From CBIHON01 sp966211965 (GTDB lineage Bacteria > Pseudomonadota > Gammaproteobacteria > Burkholderiales > Burkholderiaceae_D): a stretch of DNA of 28,817 bases. The notes beneath the pieces are model-generated. The model saw nothing but the letters and a program-made list of their open reading frames with translations. It did no database searches and had not been told where the DNA came from. Of the stretch, positions 7,083 to 15,896 are shown piece after piece. The translations under genes and the position numbers were made by a program. Numbering within the stretch: the first letter of the stretch is position 1; each line of letters begins with the position of its first letter. The DNA lies in assembly GCA_966211965.1 (NCBI GenBank), contig CBIHON010000055.1, positions 1-28,817 of the forward strand, read 5' to 3'.

Positions 7083-7469
7083 GATATTTCTTGCTGGGTA
7101 CATCAGAACTAGTCGCTCGTTTTTTCGCCATTTAATAATATCTGACCAAGGTACAAGACCTTCGCCGTTTTTACGCCTAAAGAAAAGGCCATCGGCACGT
7201 AATTCGATGCTCGTTTGTTCTGCAAGAGATTTATAGGATCGGAAATTACGCTTCGCAGTGAATGGCAGGAATACCCCAAAATACAATGGAAAAAATGCCA
7301 AGGCAATGGCGAGTGTCCAAGACCACTCAATGATTGCCACGCCGACTGCGAATGTCAACAGCAAGATGCTCACAAAGATGCCCACAATCGCAAATAAACG
7401 TCGTGGACGGAGGTGTAAATACTGAGCGCGAATGTAATCTGCCTCGGTTATCTTGCCAATAATTTGCAT
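7083..7469 (-). pseudogene. N-terminal part of a YcxB-like membrane protein gene, interrupted by IS66
   Basis: This piece encodes the first 129 residues of a YcxB-family protein: a short basic N-terminus, two adjacent hydrophobic segments (about 25-70; LFAIVGIFVSILLLTF and WTLAIALAFFPLYFGVFL), then a soluble part with SLAEQTSIELRADGLFFRR and LVPWSDIIKW. With the 30 residues at 5351-5443 the original protein would be 159 residues, normal for the family. As it stands, the frame runs 15 residues into the IS and stops at 7035. Function is not established for the family. It is transcribed in the same direction as prpR but is about 130 bp from its end. Confidence 0.85.
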
Positions 7470-7598
7470 GATGGTCTCAAAGTCTAAATGGACAGAGCCT
7501 ATTTCAAATTAGGCAAAGTTGACGTGGTTTTTGCGTTTTCTCGGACAAAAAACGTGAATGAAAAGTGGAGCTTACGTTATCAGGCACATTGATTCCAA

Positions 7599-9218
7599 TC
7601 AAGTCTTTCCTCGCATCCTCCGCCAAAGCGTAGTCCTGCTAATCCCCAAATACTTCGCAGCAGCTTCTCTATTCCCCTCAAAGCGCGCCAGTACCTGCTC
7701 GACGGTTTCATCAGAAATCAGCGAAGAATGCTTCTCCGATTTCACCGCAACAGCCGTCATCACCTGCCCACCACCCAACTCCGGCGCAACCCTCAACACA
7801 AACCCCGGCGACAGCGCCTGCAACGGCTCCGCTGCCAGAAACAACGCTATCCGCTCCATTAAATTCCGCATCTCCCGCACATTCCCTGGCCACGAATAGC
7901 CTGCAAACAGCGGCGCGCAAGCCACCACCTCCGCATGCAAATTCGCATGCGGCCGCACCCCCAGCGAAGCCAGCGCATTTTTCAAACACCACTCGGCCAG
8001 CGGCACCAGGTCTTCAGTGCGTTGACGCAGCGGCGGCAACGCCAAGCGCAACACGCACAGCCGGTAAAACAGGTCCGCTCGAAAGCGCCCATCGCGAATA
8101 CGCGCATCCAGATCGCAATGCGTCGCGCTGACGATGCGCACGTCCACCGGGATCGGCCGTGTGCCGCCGACGCGCACCACTTCGCGTTCTTCCAGCACCC
8201 GCAACAAGCGCGTCTGCAAGGCCAGCGGCATTTCGCCGATCTCATCCAGGAATAGCGTGCCGCGATGCGCCGCCTCGAATAAGCCGGCATGCCCGCCGCG
8301 GCGCGAGCCGGTGAAGGCGCCTTCCTCGTAGCCGAACAATTCCGATTCCAGCAGCGACTCCGCCACTGCGCCGCAATTGATCGCGACGAAGGTTTGCCGC
8401 AGGCGCGGGCTTTCGCGGTGAATTGCTTGCGCCACCAGTTCCTTGCCGGTGCCGGTTTCACCTTGGATCAAGACCGTGGCCGGCGATTTGGCGAACAGGG
8501 TGATCGATTGTCGCACCGCTTCCATCGCCGCGGAATCGCCGCGGATGTCGTTCAGGCCGTGCTTGGCGCGCAAGGGGTCGGGGACCGCTTGCGTGCGGCC
8601 GCGCGATGATTCCAGGTGCGTGAAGCGGGCGATTTCGAGTGCGTCTTCGAAGGCGTTGCGGATCGAAGCGGCGGAATAGAGGAACACGCCGGTCAGACCG
8701 GCTTCCTCGGCCAGGTCGGTGATCAGTCCGGCGCCGACGATGGCCTTGATGCCGGCGGTCTTTAGTTCGTTGATCTGGGTCCGTGCATCTTCTTCCGTCA
8801 CGTAAGTGCGCTGCGGAATATGCAGGCCGAAGGTGGTCTGGAATTCGGCCAGAGCCGACAGGGTTTCCTGGTAGGTGATCAGCGCGATGTCGGGCGTGAT
8901 CTTGCGGGCGCGCGCCAGCGCCTGCATCACGTCGAAGCCGCTGGCCTTGGCGATGACGACAGGGATCGACAGCCGGCTCTTCAGGTAGGCGCCGTTGGAG
9001 CCGGCCGCGATCACCGCATCGCAGCGTTCGGTCGCGAGGCGTTCGCGGATGTGGCGCACCGCTTCTTCAAAGCCGAGATTGATCGGCTCGATGATCGCGC
9101 GGTCGTCATATTCCAGCGTAATGTCGCGCAACAAGTCGAACAGGCGCGAAATGGAAACGGTCCAGATGACTGGCTTGTCGGCAGGGGCGAGCAGAGAGGA
9201 GGGAGGGTAGGTAGCCAT
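7599..9218 (-). CDS. prpR: Sigma-54-dependent propionate catabolism regulator PrpR
   Basis: This 539-residue enhancer-binding activator turns on prpBC-acnD-prpF, probably on sensing 2-methylcitrate. Residues about 15-200 are the PrpR_N sensor. The AAA+ domain (about 222-455) has Walker A GETGTGKE (253-260), the sigma-54 contact loop GAFTG (300-304) and Walker B LFLDEIGE (322-329). A Fis-type helix-turn-helix ends the protein (about 505-537, NREAAAKYLGISRTTLWRRM). It is divergent from prpB, with a 222-bp shared control region holding a -24/-12 promoter on the prpB side. The ATG at 9218 has only a weak ribosome-binding site. Family assignment is firm; the inducer is inferred from known PrpR proteins. 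Confidence 0.93.
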   Translation of the reverse strand: MATYPPSSLLAPADKPVIWTVSISRLFDLLRDITLEYDDRAIIEPINLGFEEAVRHIRERLATERCDAVIAAGSNGAYLKSRLSIPVVIAKASGFDVMQALARARKITPDIALITYQETLSALAEFQTTFGLHIPQRTYVTEEDARTQINELKTAGIKAIVGAGLITDLAEEAGLTGVFLYSAASIRNAFEDALEIARFTHLESSRGRTQAVPDPLRAKHGLNDIRGDSAAMEAVRQSITLFAKSPATVLIQGETGTGKELVAQAIHRESPRLRQTFVAINCGAVAESLLESELFGYEEGAFTGSRRGGHAGLFEAAHRGTLFLDEIGEMPLALQTRLLRVLEEREVVRVGGTRPIPVDVRIVSATHCDLDARIRDGRFRADLFYRLCVLRLALPPLRQRTEDLVPLAEWCLKNALASLGVRPHANLHAEVVACAPLFAGYSWPGNVREMRNLMERIALFLAAEPLQALSPGFVLRVAPELGGGQVMTAVAVKSEKHSSLISDETVEQVLARFEGNREAAAKYLGISRTTLWRRMRGKT

Positions 9219-9236
9219 GTTTCAGCCTGGTTTCAG

Positions 9237-9264
9237 CGTTTCAAGTGTAACGGAATATGAAACG
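9237..9264. promoter_or_regulatory. Inverted repeat in the prpR-prpB control region, possible PrpR site
   Basis: CGTTTCA and its exact complement TGAAACG are separated by 14 bases, about 110-135 bp upstream of the prpB sigma-54 promoter, where enhancer-binding activators typically sit. Assignment to PrpR is inference. Confidence 0.35.
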
Positions 9265-9300
9265 AATGACGATTTAATTCCACTCATAGCGATTATCGAA

Positions 9301-9316
9301 AATTACGTAAGTAATT
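9301..9316. promoter_or_regulatory. Short palindrome upstream of the prpB promoter
   Basis: AATTAC-GTAA-GTAATT is an exact 6-bp-arm dyad within the AT-rich control region, about 55-70 bp before the -24 box. It could bind PrpR, IHF or another regulator, or be chance. Confidence 0.25.
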
Positions 9317-9370
9317 GAATTTAAAGAAAGTAAAAAATCTACCATTCCGCCCAAAACCGGAATTGTAGGG

Positions 9371-9386
9371 TGGCACGCCGATTGCA
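9371..9386 (+). promoter_or_regulatory. Sigma-54 (-24/-12) promoter of prpBC-acnD-prpF
   Basis: TGGCACGCCGATTGCA matches the -24/-12 consensus (TGGCAC-N5-TTGCW) at every defined position, with the correct GG-to-GC spacing. It lies 54 bases before the prpB start and faces prpB. It fits the sigma-54 activator PrpR encoded next door. Confidence 0.9.
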
Positions 9387-9440
9387 ATACATACGCCGAA
9401 TACTCTCGATGAAACAGCAGTCAAATCCTAAGGTGAACAG

Positions 9441-10331
9441 ATGAGTCAATATTCCGCAGGCGCCGCCTTCCGCAAGGCGATCCAGGAAGAATCGCCGCTG
9501 CAAGTGGTCGGCGCGATCAACGCCAACCATGCCTTGCTCGCCAAACGCGCCGGCTTCCGCGCGATCTACCTGTCCGGCGGCGGCGTCGCGGCCGGTTCGC
9601 TTGGCTTGCCCGATCTCGGCATTTCCAACCTGGACGACGTGCTGACCGACGTGCGCCGCATCACCGATGTCTGCGACCTGCCGTTGCTGGTCGATGTCGA
9701 TACCGGTTTCGGCTCATCTGCCTTCAACGTCGCGCGCACGGTCAAGTCGATGATCAAGTTCGGCGCCGCCGCGATGCACATCGAAGACCAGGTCGGGGCC
9801 AAGCGCTGCGGCCATCGTCCCAACAAGGAAATCGTCAGCAAACAGGAAATGGTGGATCGCATCAAGGCCGCGGTTGATGCGCGCACCGACGACAACTTCG
9901 TCATCATGGCGCGCACCGATGCGCTGGCGGTGGAAGGGCTGGAAGCAGCCCTTGATCGGGCAATCGCCTGCGTCGAAGCCGGCGCCGACATGATTTTTCC
10001 GGAAGCGATCACCGAACTGGCGATGTACAAGCAATTCGCTGCCGCGGTCAAGGTGCCGGTGCTGGCCAACATCACCGAGTTCGGCGCGACGCCCTTGTAC
10101 ACGGTCGAAGAGTTGAAGTCCGCCGATGTCGGCCTGGTGCTGTATCCCTTGTCGGCCTTCCGCGCGATGAACAAGGCGGCGGAAAACGTCTACGGCGCGA
10201 TCCGCCGCGACGGCACGCAAAAGAATGTGGTCGATACGATGCAGACGCGCATGGAGTTGTACGAGCGGATTAATTATCACGACTTTGAACAGAAACTGGA
10301 TGCGCTGTTTGCGCAGCAGAAGGTGAAGTAA
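9441..10331 (+). CDS. prpB: 2-methylisocitrate lyase
   Basis: PrpB cleaves 2-methylisocitrate to pyruvate and succinate, the last step of the methylcitrate cycle, in the cytoplasm. The 296-residue protein has the isocitrate lyase/PEP mutase fold signatures: YLSGGGVAAGSLGLPDLG near 43-60, metal-site DVDTGFG at 85-91, and the catalytic-loop cysteine Cys123 in KRCGHRPNKE. An AAGGTG ribosome-binding site precedes the ATG. It is the first gene of the operon behind the sigma-54 promoter. A 194-bp gap containing a hairpin repeat separates it from prpC. Confidence 0.95.
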   Translation: MSQYSAGAAFRKAIQEESPLQVVGAINANHALLAKRAGFRAIYLSGGGVAAGSLGLPDLGISNLDDVLTDVRRITDVCDLPLLVDVDTGFGSSAFNVARTVKSMIKFGAAAMHIEDQVGAKRCGHRPNKEIVSKQEMVDRIKAAVDARTDDNFVIMARTDALAVEGLEAALDRAIACVEAGADMIFPEAITELAMYKQFAAAVKVPVLANITEFGATPLYTVEELKSADVGLVLYPLSAFRAMNKAAENVYGAIRRDGTQKNVVDTMQTRMELYERINYHDFEQKLDALFAQQKVK

Positions 10332-10387
10332 GGGAGGCACCGACCTTGCCCAACGATTGATAATTCCGGAATTCAAAACATGCCCGT

Positions 10388-10469
10388 GTCGTCCCGGCGA
10401 ACGCCGGGACCCAGTGACTTTCGCAGCCGATAGTGCACGACGCTGGAGCCCAACGTTCGCCGGGACGAC
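10388..10469. repeat. Inverted-repeat hairpin element between prpB and prpC
   Basis: GTCGTCCCGGCGAACG at 10388-10403 is matched by its exact 16-base complement at 10454-10469. The left arm also forms its own CCCGGCG-AA-CGCCGGG hairpin. It looks like a dispersed REP/BIME-type element. In the mRNA it would form a strong stem that could protect or attenuate transcript between prpB and prpC, which is inference. Confidence 0.7.
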
Positions 10470-10525
10470 GCCAATAAGATTTACGGAATCCTTAATAAAA
10501 TAATTCACCACCATTGGAGAACACC

Positions 10526-11680
10526 ATGAGCGAGCAACAAGCAGCAGGCTTCAAACCCAAAAAATCCGTCGCACTGTCCGGCGTCACCGCAGGCAATACC
10601 GCTCTGTGCACGGTCGGCAAAACCGGCAATGATTTGCACTACCGCGGCTACGACATCCTGGATGTGGCGGATACTTGCGAATTCGAAGAAATCGCGCATC
10701 TGCTGGTGCACGGCAAGCTGCCCACCAAGGCCGAATTGAAAGGCTATAAAACCAAGCTGAAGGCACTGCGCGGCTTGCCCGCCAACGTCAAGGCCGTGCT
10801 CGAATGCCTGCCCGCTTCCTCGCATCCGATGGATGTGATGCGCAGCGGCGTTTCCGCCCTCGGCTGCGTGCTGCCAGAGAAAGAGGACCACAACGTCCAA
10901 GGCGCGCGCGACATCGCGGACCGCCTGATGGCGTCGCTCGGTTCGATGCTGCTGTACTGGTACCACTTCAGCCATAACGGCAGGCGCATCGAAGTCGAGA
11001 CCGACGACGATTCGATCGGCGGCCATTTCCTCCATCTGCTGCACGGCGAGATGCCATCCATGCTATGGGAAAAGGCGATGCATACTTCGCTGATCCTGTA
11101 CGCGGAACATGAGTTCAACGCATCGACCTTCACCGGCCGCGTGATTGCCGGTACCGGTTCCGACATGTTCTCCGCGATCACCGGCGCGATCGGCGCGCTG
11201 CGCGGTCCGAAGCACGGCGGCGCCAATGAAGCCGCATTCGAAATCCAGAAGCGCTACGACAACCCGGACGAAGCTGAAGCCGACATTCGCCGCCGCGTCG
11301 AAAACAAGGAAGTCGTCATCGGCTTCGGCCACCCGGTGTACACCATCTCCGATCCGCGCAACAAGGTCATCAAGGAAGTCGCGCGCAATTTGTCCAAGGA
11401 TGCCGGTTCGATGAAAATGTTCGACATCGCCGAGCGGCTCGAGAGCGTGATGTGGGATGCCAAGAAGATGTTCCCCAACCTCGACTGGTTCTCGGCTGTG
11501 TCCTACCACATGATGGGCGTGCCGACCGCGATGTTCACGCCGCTGTTCGTGATTTCGCGCACCTCCGGCTGGGCTGCGCATATCATCGAGCAGCGTATCG
11601 ACAACAAGATCATCCGCCCGAGCGCCAACTACGTCGGGCCGGAAGATCTGAAGTTTGTCCCGATCAATGAGCGGAAGTGA
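10526..11680 (+). CDS. prpC: 2-methylcitrate synthase
   Basis: PrpC condenses propionyl-CoA with oxaloacetate to give 2-methylcitrate. The 384-residue protein is a small citrate-synthase-family enzyme. Catalytic residues visible by alignment are His230 (GPKHGGANE), His269 (GFGHPVY) and Asp320 (PNLDWFSA); the CoA-side FVISRTSGWAAHIIEQ block follows. The ATG at 10526 is chosen because GGAG lies seven bases upstream; an in-frame TTG at 10514 overlaps that site and is not used. The acnD start is four bases past the stop, so the two are probably translated together. Confidence 0.95.
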   Translation: MSEQQAAGFKPKKSVALSGVTAGNTALCTVGKTGNDLHYRGYDILDVADTCEFEEIAHLLVHGKLPTKAELKGYKTKLKALRGLPANVKAVLECLPASSHPMDVMRSGVSALGCVLPEKEDHNVQGARDIADRLMASLGSMLLYWYHFSHNGRRIEVETDDDSIGGHFLHLLHGEMPSMLWEKAMHTSLILYAEHEFNASTFTGRVIAGTGSDMFSAITGAIGALRGPKHGGANEAAFEIQKRYDNPDEAEADIRRRVENKEVVIGFGHPVYTISDPRNKVIKEVARNLSKDAGSMKMFDIAERLESVMWDAKKMFPNLDWFSAVSYHMMGVPTAMFTPLFVISRTSGWAAHIIEQRIDNKIIRPSANYVGPEDLKFVPINERK

Positions 11681-11684
11681 AACC

Positions 11685-14282
11685 ATGAACAACGCAAACC
11701 GCAAACCGCTGCCCGGCACCAGGCTGGATTACTTCGATGCGCGTGCCGCAGTCGAGGCAATCCAACCCGGCGCCTGGGAAAAACTACCTTACACCTCGCG
11801 CGTGCATGCTGAGAACCTGGTGCGCCGTTGCGATCCCGCGATCCTTGCCGATTGTCTGAAGCAGATCATCGAAGTCAAGCGCGAGCGCGATTTCCCGTGG
11901 TTTCCCGCGCGTGTCGTGTGCCACGACATCCTCGGCCAAACCGCGCTGGTCGACCTGGCCGGCCTGCGCGACGCGATTGCCGAGCAGGGCGGCGATCCGT
12001 CCAAGGTCAATCCCGTCGTGCCGGTGCAACTGATCGTCGACCACTCGCTGGCTGTCGAATGCGGCGGCTTCGATCCGCAGGCATTCGAGAAGAACCGCGC
12101 CATCGAAGACCGCCGCAACGAAGACCGCTTCCACTTCATCGACTGGACCAAGCTGGCGTTCAAGAACGTCGACGTGATCCCGGCGGGCAACGGCATCATG
12201 CACCAGATCAACCTGGAGAAGATGTCGCCGGTGATCCATGCGCAGGATGGCGTGGCCTTCCCGGATACGCTGGTCGGCACCGACAGCCATACACCGCACG
12301 TCGATGCGCTGGGCGTGATCGCCGTCGGCGTCGGCGGTCTCGAAGCGGAGAACGTGATGCTGGGCCGTGCCTCCTGGATGCGCCTGCCGGAAATCGTCGG
12401 CGTCGAACTCTCGGGCAAGCGCCAGCCGGGCATCACCGCCACCGACATCGTGCTGGCGCTCACCGAGTTCCTGCGCAAGTCGAAAGTGGTCGGCGCTTAC
12501 CTCGAGTTCCATGGCGACGGCGCTGCGTCATTGACGCTGGGCGATCGCGCGACCATCTCCAACATGGCTCCGGAATACGGCGCCACGGCGGCCATGTTCT
12601 CGATCGATCAGCAGACCCTCGACTACCTGAAGCTCACCGGCCGCACCGACGAGCAAGTCAAGCTGGTCGAGACCTATGCCAAGCAAGCCGGCCTTTGGTC
12701 CGACACCTTGAAGAATGCGCAATACGAGCGTGTGCTGAAGTTCGATCTTTCCACCGTCGTGCGCAACATGGCCGGGCCAAGCAACCCGCACGCGCGGGTG
12801 GCGACGAGCGACCTCGCTGCCAAGGGCATTGCCGGCAAGTGGGAAGAAGTCCCCGGCCGGATGCCGGACGGCGCCGTGATCATCGCAGCGATCACCAGTT
12901 GCACCAACACCTCCAATCCGCGAAACGTGATTGCCGCCGCCTTGTTGGCGCGCAACGCCAATCGTCTGGGCCTAGCCCGCAAGCCGTGGGTGAAATCCTC
13001 GCTGGCGCCGGGCTCCAAGGCCGTGCAGCTGTACCTGGAAGAAGCAGGTTTGAAACAGGAGCTGGAAAAACTGGGCTTTGGCATCGTCGCCTTCGCCTGC
13101 ACCACCTGCAACGGCATGTCCGGCGCGCTCGATCCCAAGATCCAGAAGGAGATCATCGAGCGCGACCTGTACGCCACCGCTGTGCTCTCCGGCAACCGCA
13201 ATTTCGACGGCCGCATTCATCCCTACGCGAAGCAGGCTTTCCTAGCGTCGCCGCCGCTGGTGGTCGCTTATGCGATCGCCGGCACCGTCCGCTTCGACAT
13301 CGAGAAGGATGCGTTCGGCACCGATGCGAACGGCAAGCCGATCATGCTCAAAGACCTGTGGCCATCGGATGAAGAGATCGACGCCATCGTCAAGGCCTGC
13401 GTCAAGCCGGAGCAGTTCAACAAGGTCTACATTCCTATGTTCGAACAAAAGGCTGCATCCGCCGCGGCGGTGAGCCCGCTGTACGACTGGCGTCCGCAGA
13501 GCACCTACATTCGCCGCCCGCCGTACTGGGAAGGCGCGCTGGCCGGTGAACGGACGCTGAAGGGCATGCGTCCGTTGGCGGTGCTGGGCGATAACATCAC
13601 GACCGACCACCTGTCGCCGTCGAACGCCATCATGCCCGACAGCGCGGCCGGCGAATACCTGGCGAAGATGGGCTTGCCGGAAGAGGACTTCAATTCCTAC
13701 GCGACGCACCGCGGCGACCACCTCACCGCACTGCGCGCCACCTTCGCCAATCCGACGCTGAAGAACGAGATGGTGGTCGCGGACGGCAAGGTCAAGCCGG
13801 GTTCGCTGGCGCGCATCGAACCGGACGGCAAGGTCACACGCATGTGGGAAGCCATCGAGACTTACATGGAGCGCAAGCAGCCATTGATCATCATTGCGGG
13901 CGCCGATTACGGTCAGGGTTCGTCGCGCGACTGGGCGGCCAAGGGCGTGCGGCTGGCCGGGGTGGAAGCGATTGCGGCCGAAGGGTTCGAGCGTATCCAT
14001 CGCACCAATCTGATCGGCATGGGCGTGCTGCCGCTGGAGTTCAAGGCGGGTGTGAATCGCTTGAGCTTGGGCATCGACGGCACGGAGACCTTCGACGTGG
14101 TTGGTGAGCGTATGCCGCGTGCGACGCTGACGCTGGTGATCGTTCGCAAGAATGGCGAGCGCGTGGAGGTGCCGGTGACCTGCAGGCTCGATACTGCGGA
14201 AGAGGTGTCGATTTACGAGGCGGGCGGGGTGCTGCAGAGGTTTGCGCAGGACTTTCTTGCGTCGTCGGTGGAGGCGGCTTAA
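11685..14282 (+). CDS. acnD: 2-methylcitrate dehydratase, Fe/S-dependent AcnD
   Basis: AcnD dehydrates 2-methylcitrate to a 2-methylaconitate isomer and, with PrpF, replaces PrpD. The 865-residue protein is aconitase-like. The aconitase signature GTDSHTPHVDALGVIAVGVGG lies near residue 205. The [4Fe-4S] ligands are Cys406 (SCTNTSNP), Cys472 and Cys475 (CTTCNGMSG). The C-terminal swivel domain has NITTDHLSPS and GADYGQGSSRDWAAKG. The ATG at 11685 follows GGAAGTG; an upstream in-frame start would overlap prpC. Similarity to AcnA is expected, but length, operon position and the adjacent prpF support AcnD. Confidence 0.93.
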   Translation: MNNANRKPLPGTRLDYFDARAAVEAIQPGAWEKLPYTSRVHAENLVRRCDPAILADCLKQIIEVKRERDFPWFPARVVCHDILGQTALVDLAGLRDAIAEQGGDPSKVNPVVPVQLIVDHSLAVECGGFDPQAFEKNRAIEDRRNEDRFHFIDWTKLAFKNVDVIPAGNGIMHQINLEKMSPVIHAQDGVAFPDTLVGTDSHTPHVDALGVIAVGVGGLEAENVMLGRASWMRLPEIVGVELSGKRQPGITATDIVLALTEFLRKSKVVGAYLEFHGDGAASLTLGDRATISNMAPEYGATAAMFSIDQQTLDYLKLTGRTDEQVKLVETYAKQAGLWSDTLKNAQYERVLKFDLSTVVRNMAGPSNPHARVATSDLAAKGIAGKWEEVPGRMPDGAVIIAAITSCTNTSNPRNVIAAALLARNANRLGLARKPWVKSSLAPGSKAVQLYLEEAGLKQELEKLGFGIVAFACTTCNGMSGALDPKIQKEIIERDLYATAVLSGNRNFDGRIHPYAKQAFLASPPLVVAYAIAGTVRFDIEKDAFGTDANGKPIMLKDLWPSDEEIDAIVKACVKPEQFNKVYIPMFEQKAASAAAVSPLYDWRPQSTYIRRPPYWEGALAGERTLKGMRPLAVLGDNITTDHLSPSNAIMPDSAAGEYLAKMGLPEEDFNSYATHRGDHLTALRATFANPTLKNEMVVADGKVKPGSLARIEPDGKVTRMWEAIETYMERKQPLIIIAGADYGQGSSRDWAAKGVRLAGVEAIAAEGFERIHRTNLIGMGVLPLEFKAGVNRLSLGIDGTETFDVVGERMPRATLTLVIVRKNGERVEVPVTCRLDTAEEVSIYEAGGVLQRFAQDFLASSVEAA

Positions 14283-14375
14283 AACTCTTTTCGAGGGCGC
14301 TTCCAAGTACGGAATAGCTCTTCTTCAAAACATAGCTACCGATTCAATTGGGCTGGCGTTCAGTTCCTTGCGACC

Positions 14376-14496
14376 AATCCCTTCCCCCTTCGAGAGGGAA
14401 GGTTAAGATGGGGGGCGGCGGTTGATATGTGGAGCAGATCGGATGAGCGACTGCACTACCCCCTCCCTAACCCTCCCCCTGCATGGGGAGGGGATT
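14376..14496. repeat. 121-bp imperfect palindromic repeat between acnD and prpF
   Basis: The outer arms (AATCCCTTCCCCC at left, GGGGAGGGGATT at right) are inverted, and each half folds into a hairpin (CCTTCCC/GGGAAGG and CCCTCCCC/GGGGAGGG). The pyrimidine/purine-rich pattern with internal CCCTAACCCT is of the dispersed intergenic-repeat type. The whole acnD-prpF gap is 305 bp, and nothing else is seen in it except a probable upstream extension of prpF without a clear ribosome-binding site. Confidence 0.65.
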
Positions 14497-14587
14497 GTTC
14501 GTAGATTTTGACACTTTGCTGTTACTTGAACATATGCAGACATCTATGTTTCGAGAAGAAACACCAAACACATCCCAGAAAACGCAA

Positions 14588-15778
14588 ATGACCCACGCAC
14601 CCCAAATCAAAATCCCCGCCACCTACATGCGAGGCGGCACCAGCAAAGGCGTGTTCTTCCGCCTGCAAGACTTACCCGCAAGCGCCCAGGTCCCGGGCCC
14701 GGCACGCGATGCATTACTGCTGCGCGTAATCGGCAGTCCCGACCCCTACGGCAAGCAGATCGATGGCATGGGTGGCGCCACCTCCAGCACCAGTAAAACC
14801 GTCATCCTGTCCAAGAGCAGCCGTTCCGATCACGACGTCGATTACCTGTTCGGCCAGGTGTCCATCGACAAGCCCTTCGTCGACTGGAGCGGCAATTGCG
14901 GCAATCTTTCCGCCGCTGTCGGCTGCTTCGCCATCAGCGGCGCACTGGTCGACCCCGACCGCATCCCGACCGACGGCATCGCCACCGTGCGCATCTGGCA
15001 AGCCAACATCGGCAAGACCATCATTGCCCACGTGCCGGTCACCAACGGCGCGGTGCAGGAAACGGGCGACTTCGAACTCGACGGCGTCACCTTTCCCGCC
15101 GCCGAAGTGCAACTTGAATTCATGGACCCGGCCGCCGAGGAAGAGGGCGCAGGCGGTGCCATGTTCCCGACCGGGAATCTGATCGACGATCTGGAAGTGC
15201 CCGGCATCGGCACGTTCAAGGCCACCATGATCAATGCCGGCATTCCGACCATCTTCATCAACGCACAAACGATCGGCTACGCCGGCACCGAACTGCAAGA
15301 CGCCATCAACGGCGATGCCAAGGCATTGGCGATGTTCGAGACGATCCGCGCTTACGGCGCAGTGCGCATGGGCCTCATCAAGCACATCGATGAAGCCGCC
15401 AAACGTCAGCACACGCCGAAGGTCGCCTTTGTCGCGCCGCCGGCCGAATACGTTTGTTCCAGCGGCAAGCAAGTCGCCGCCGGCGACATCGACCTGTTGG
15501 TGCGTGCGCTGTCGATGGGAAAACTGCATCACGCCATGATGGGCACGGCCGCCGTCGCCATCGGCACTGCCGCCGCGATACCGGGCACGCTGGTGAACCT
15601 TGCCGCCGGCGGCGGTGCGCGCAACGCGGTGCGCTTCGGCCATCCATCCGGTACTCTGCGGGTCGGCGCGGAAGCGAAACAAGTCAACGGCGAATGGCAG
15701 GTGAGCAAAGCCATCATGAGCCGCAGCGCGCGCGTGTTGATGGAAGGTTGGGTGCGCGTGCCCGGCGATGTGTTCTGA
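14588..15778 (+). CDS. prpF: 2-methylaconitate cis-trans isomerase PrpF
   Basis: PrpF isomerises the methylaconitate made by AcnD so that aconitase can hydrate it to 2-methylisocitrate. The 396-residue protein is the family's normal length and starts with the conserved IKIPATYMRGGTSKGVFFRL block. It has GSPDPYGKQIDGMGGATSSTSK near 40-60, the WSGNCGNLSAAVG block near 100 and a C-terminal GGGARNAVRFGHPSGTLRVG segment. The ATG at 14588 is chosen by protein similarity; the frame is open to 14483 with an alternative ATG at 14546, and neither has a strong ribosome-binding site. It is the last gene of the prp operon. Confidence 0.92.
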   Translation: MTHAPQIKIPATYMRGGTSKGVFFRLQDLPASAQVPGPARDALLLRVIGSPDPYGKQIDGMGGATSSTSKTVILSKSSRSDHDVDYLFGQVSIDKPFVDWSGNCGNLSAAVGCFAISGALVDPDRIPTDGIATVRIWQANIGKTIIAHVPVTNGAVQETGDFELDGVTFPAAEVQLEFMDPAAEEEGAGGAMFPTGNLIDDLEVPGIGTFKATMINAGIPTIFINAQTIGYAGTELQDAINGDAKALAMFETIRAYGAVRMGLIKHIDEAAKRQHTPKVAFVAPPAEYVCSSGKQVAAGDIDLLVRALSMGKLHHAMMGTAAVAIGTAAAIPGTLVNLAAGGGARNAVRFGHPSGTLRVGAEAKQVNGEWQVSKAIMSRSARVLMEGWVRVPGDVF

Positions 15779-15896
15779 CAAACGAGCGAAAAAAGAATCG
15801 GGTAAGTGAATGGTTTTCGAAGACCCCGTGTCCTTGCTGCGGATTCGTGCGGCGATGGGCAACTGACAAAGAAGCGCGGGTCCGTGCGGACATGGG

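Noticed and set aside
5537..7135. 532-codon open frame on the plus strand across the IS66 element
   Set aside because: It is the antisense of the transposase, which has clear zinc-finger and DDE motifs; the plus frame shows no recognisable domain.
11828..13372. 514-codon plus frame and a 354-codon minus frame (13242-14306) inside acnD
   Set aside because: Both are alternative-frame readings of high-GC acnD, rich in Arg and Ala/His with no domain.
11685..14282. Housekeeping aconitase AcnA
   Set aside because: The gene lies four bases after prpC and is followed by prpF, the AcnD-specific partner, so AcnD is the better call.
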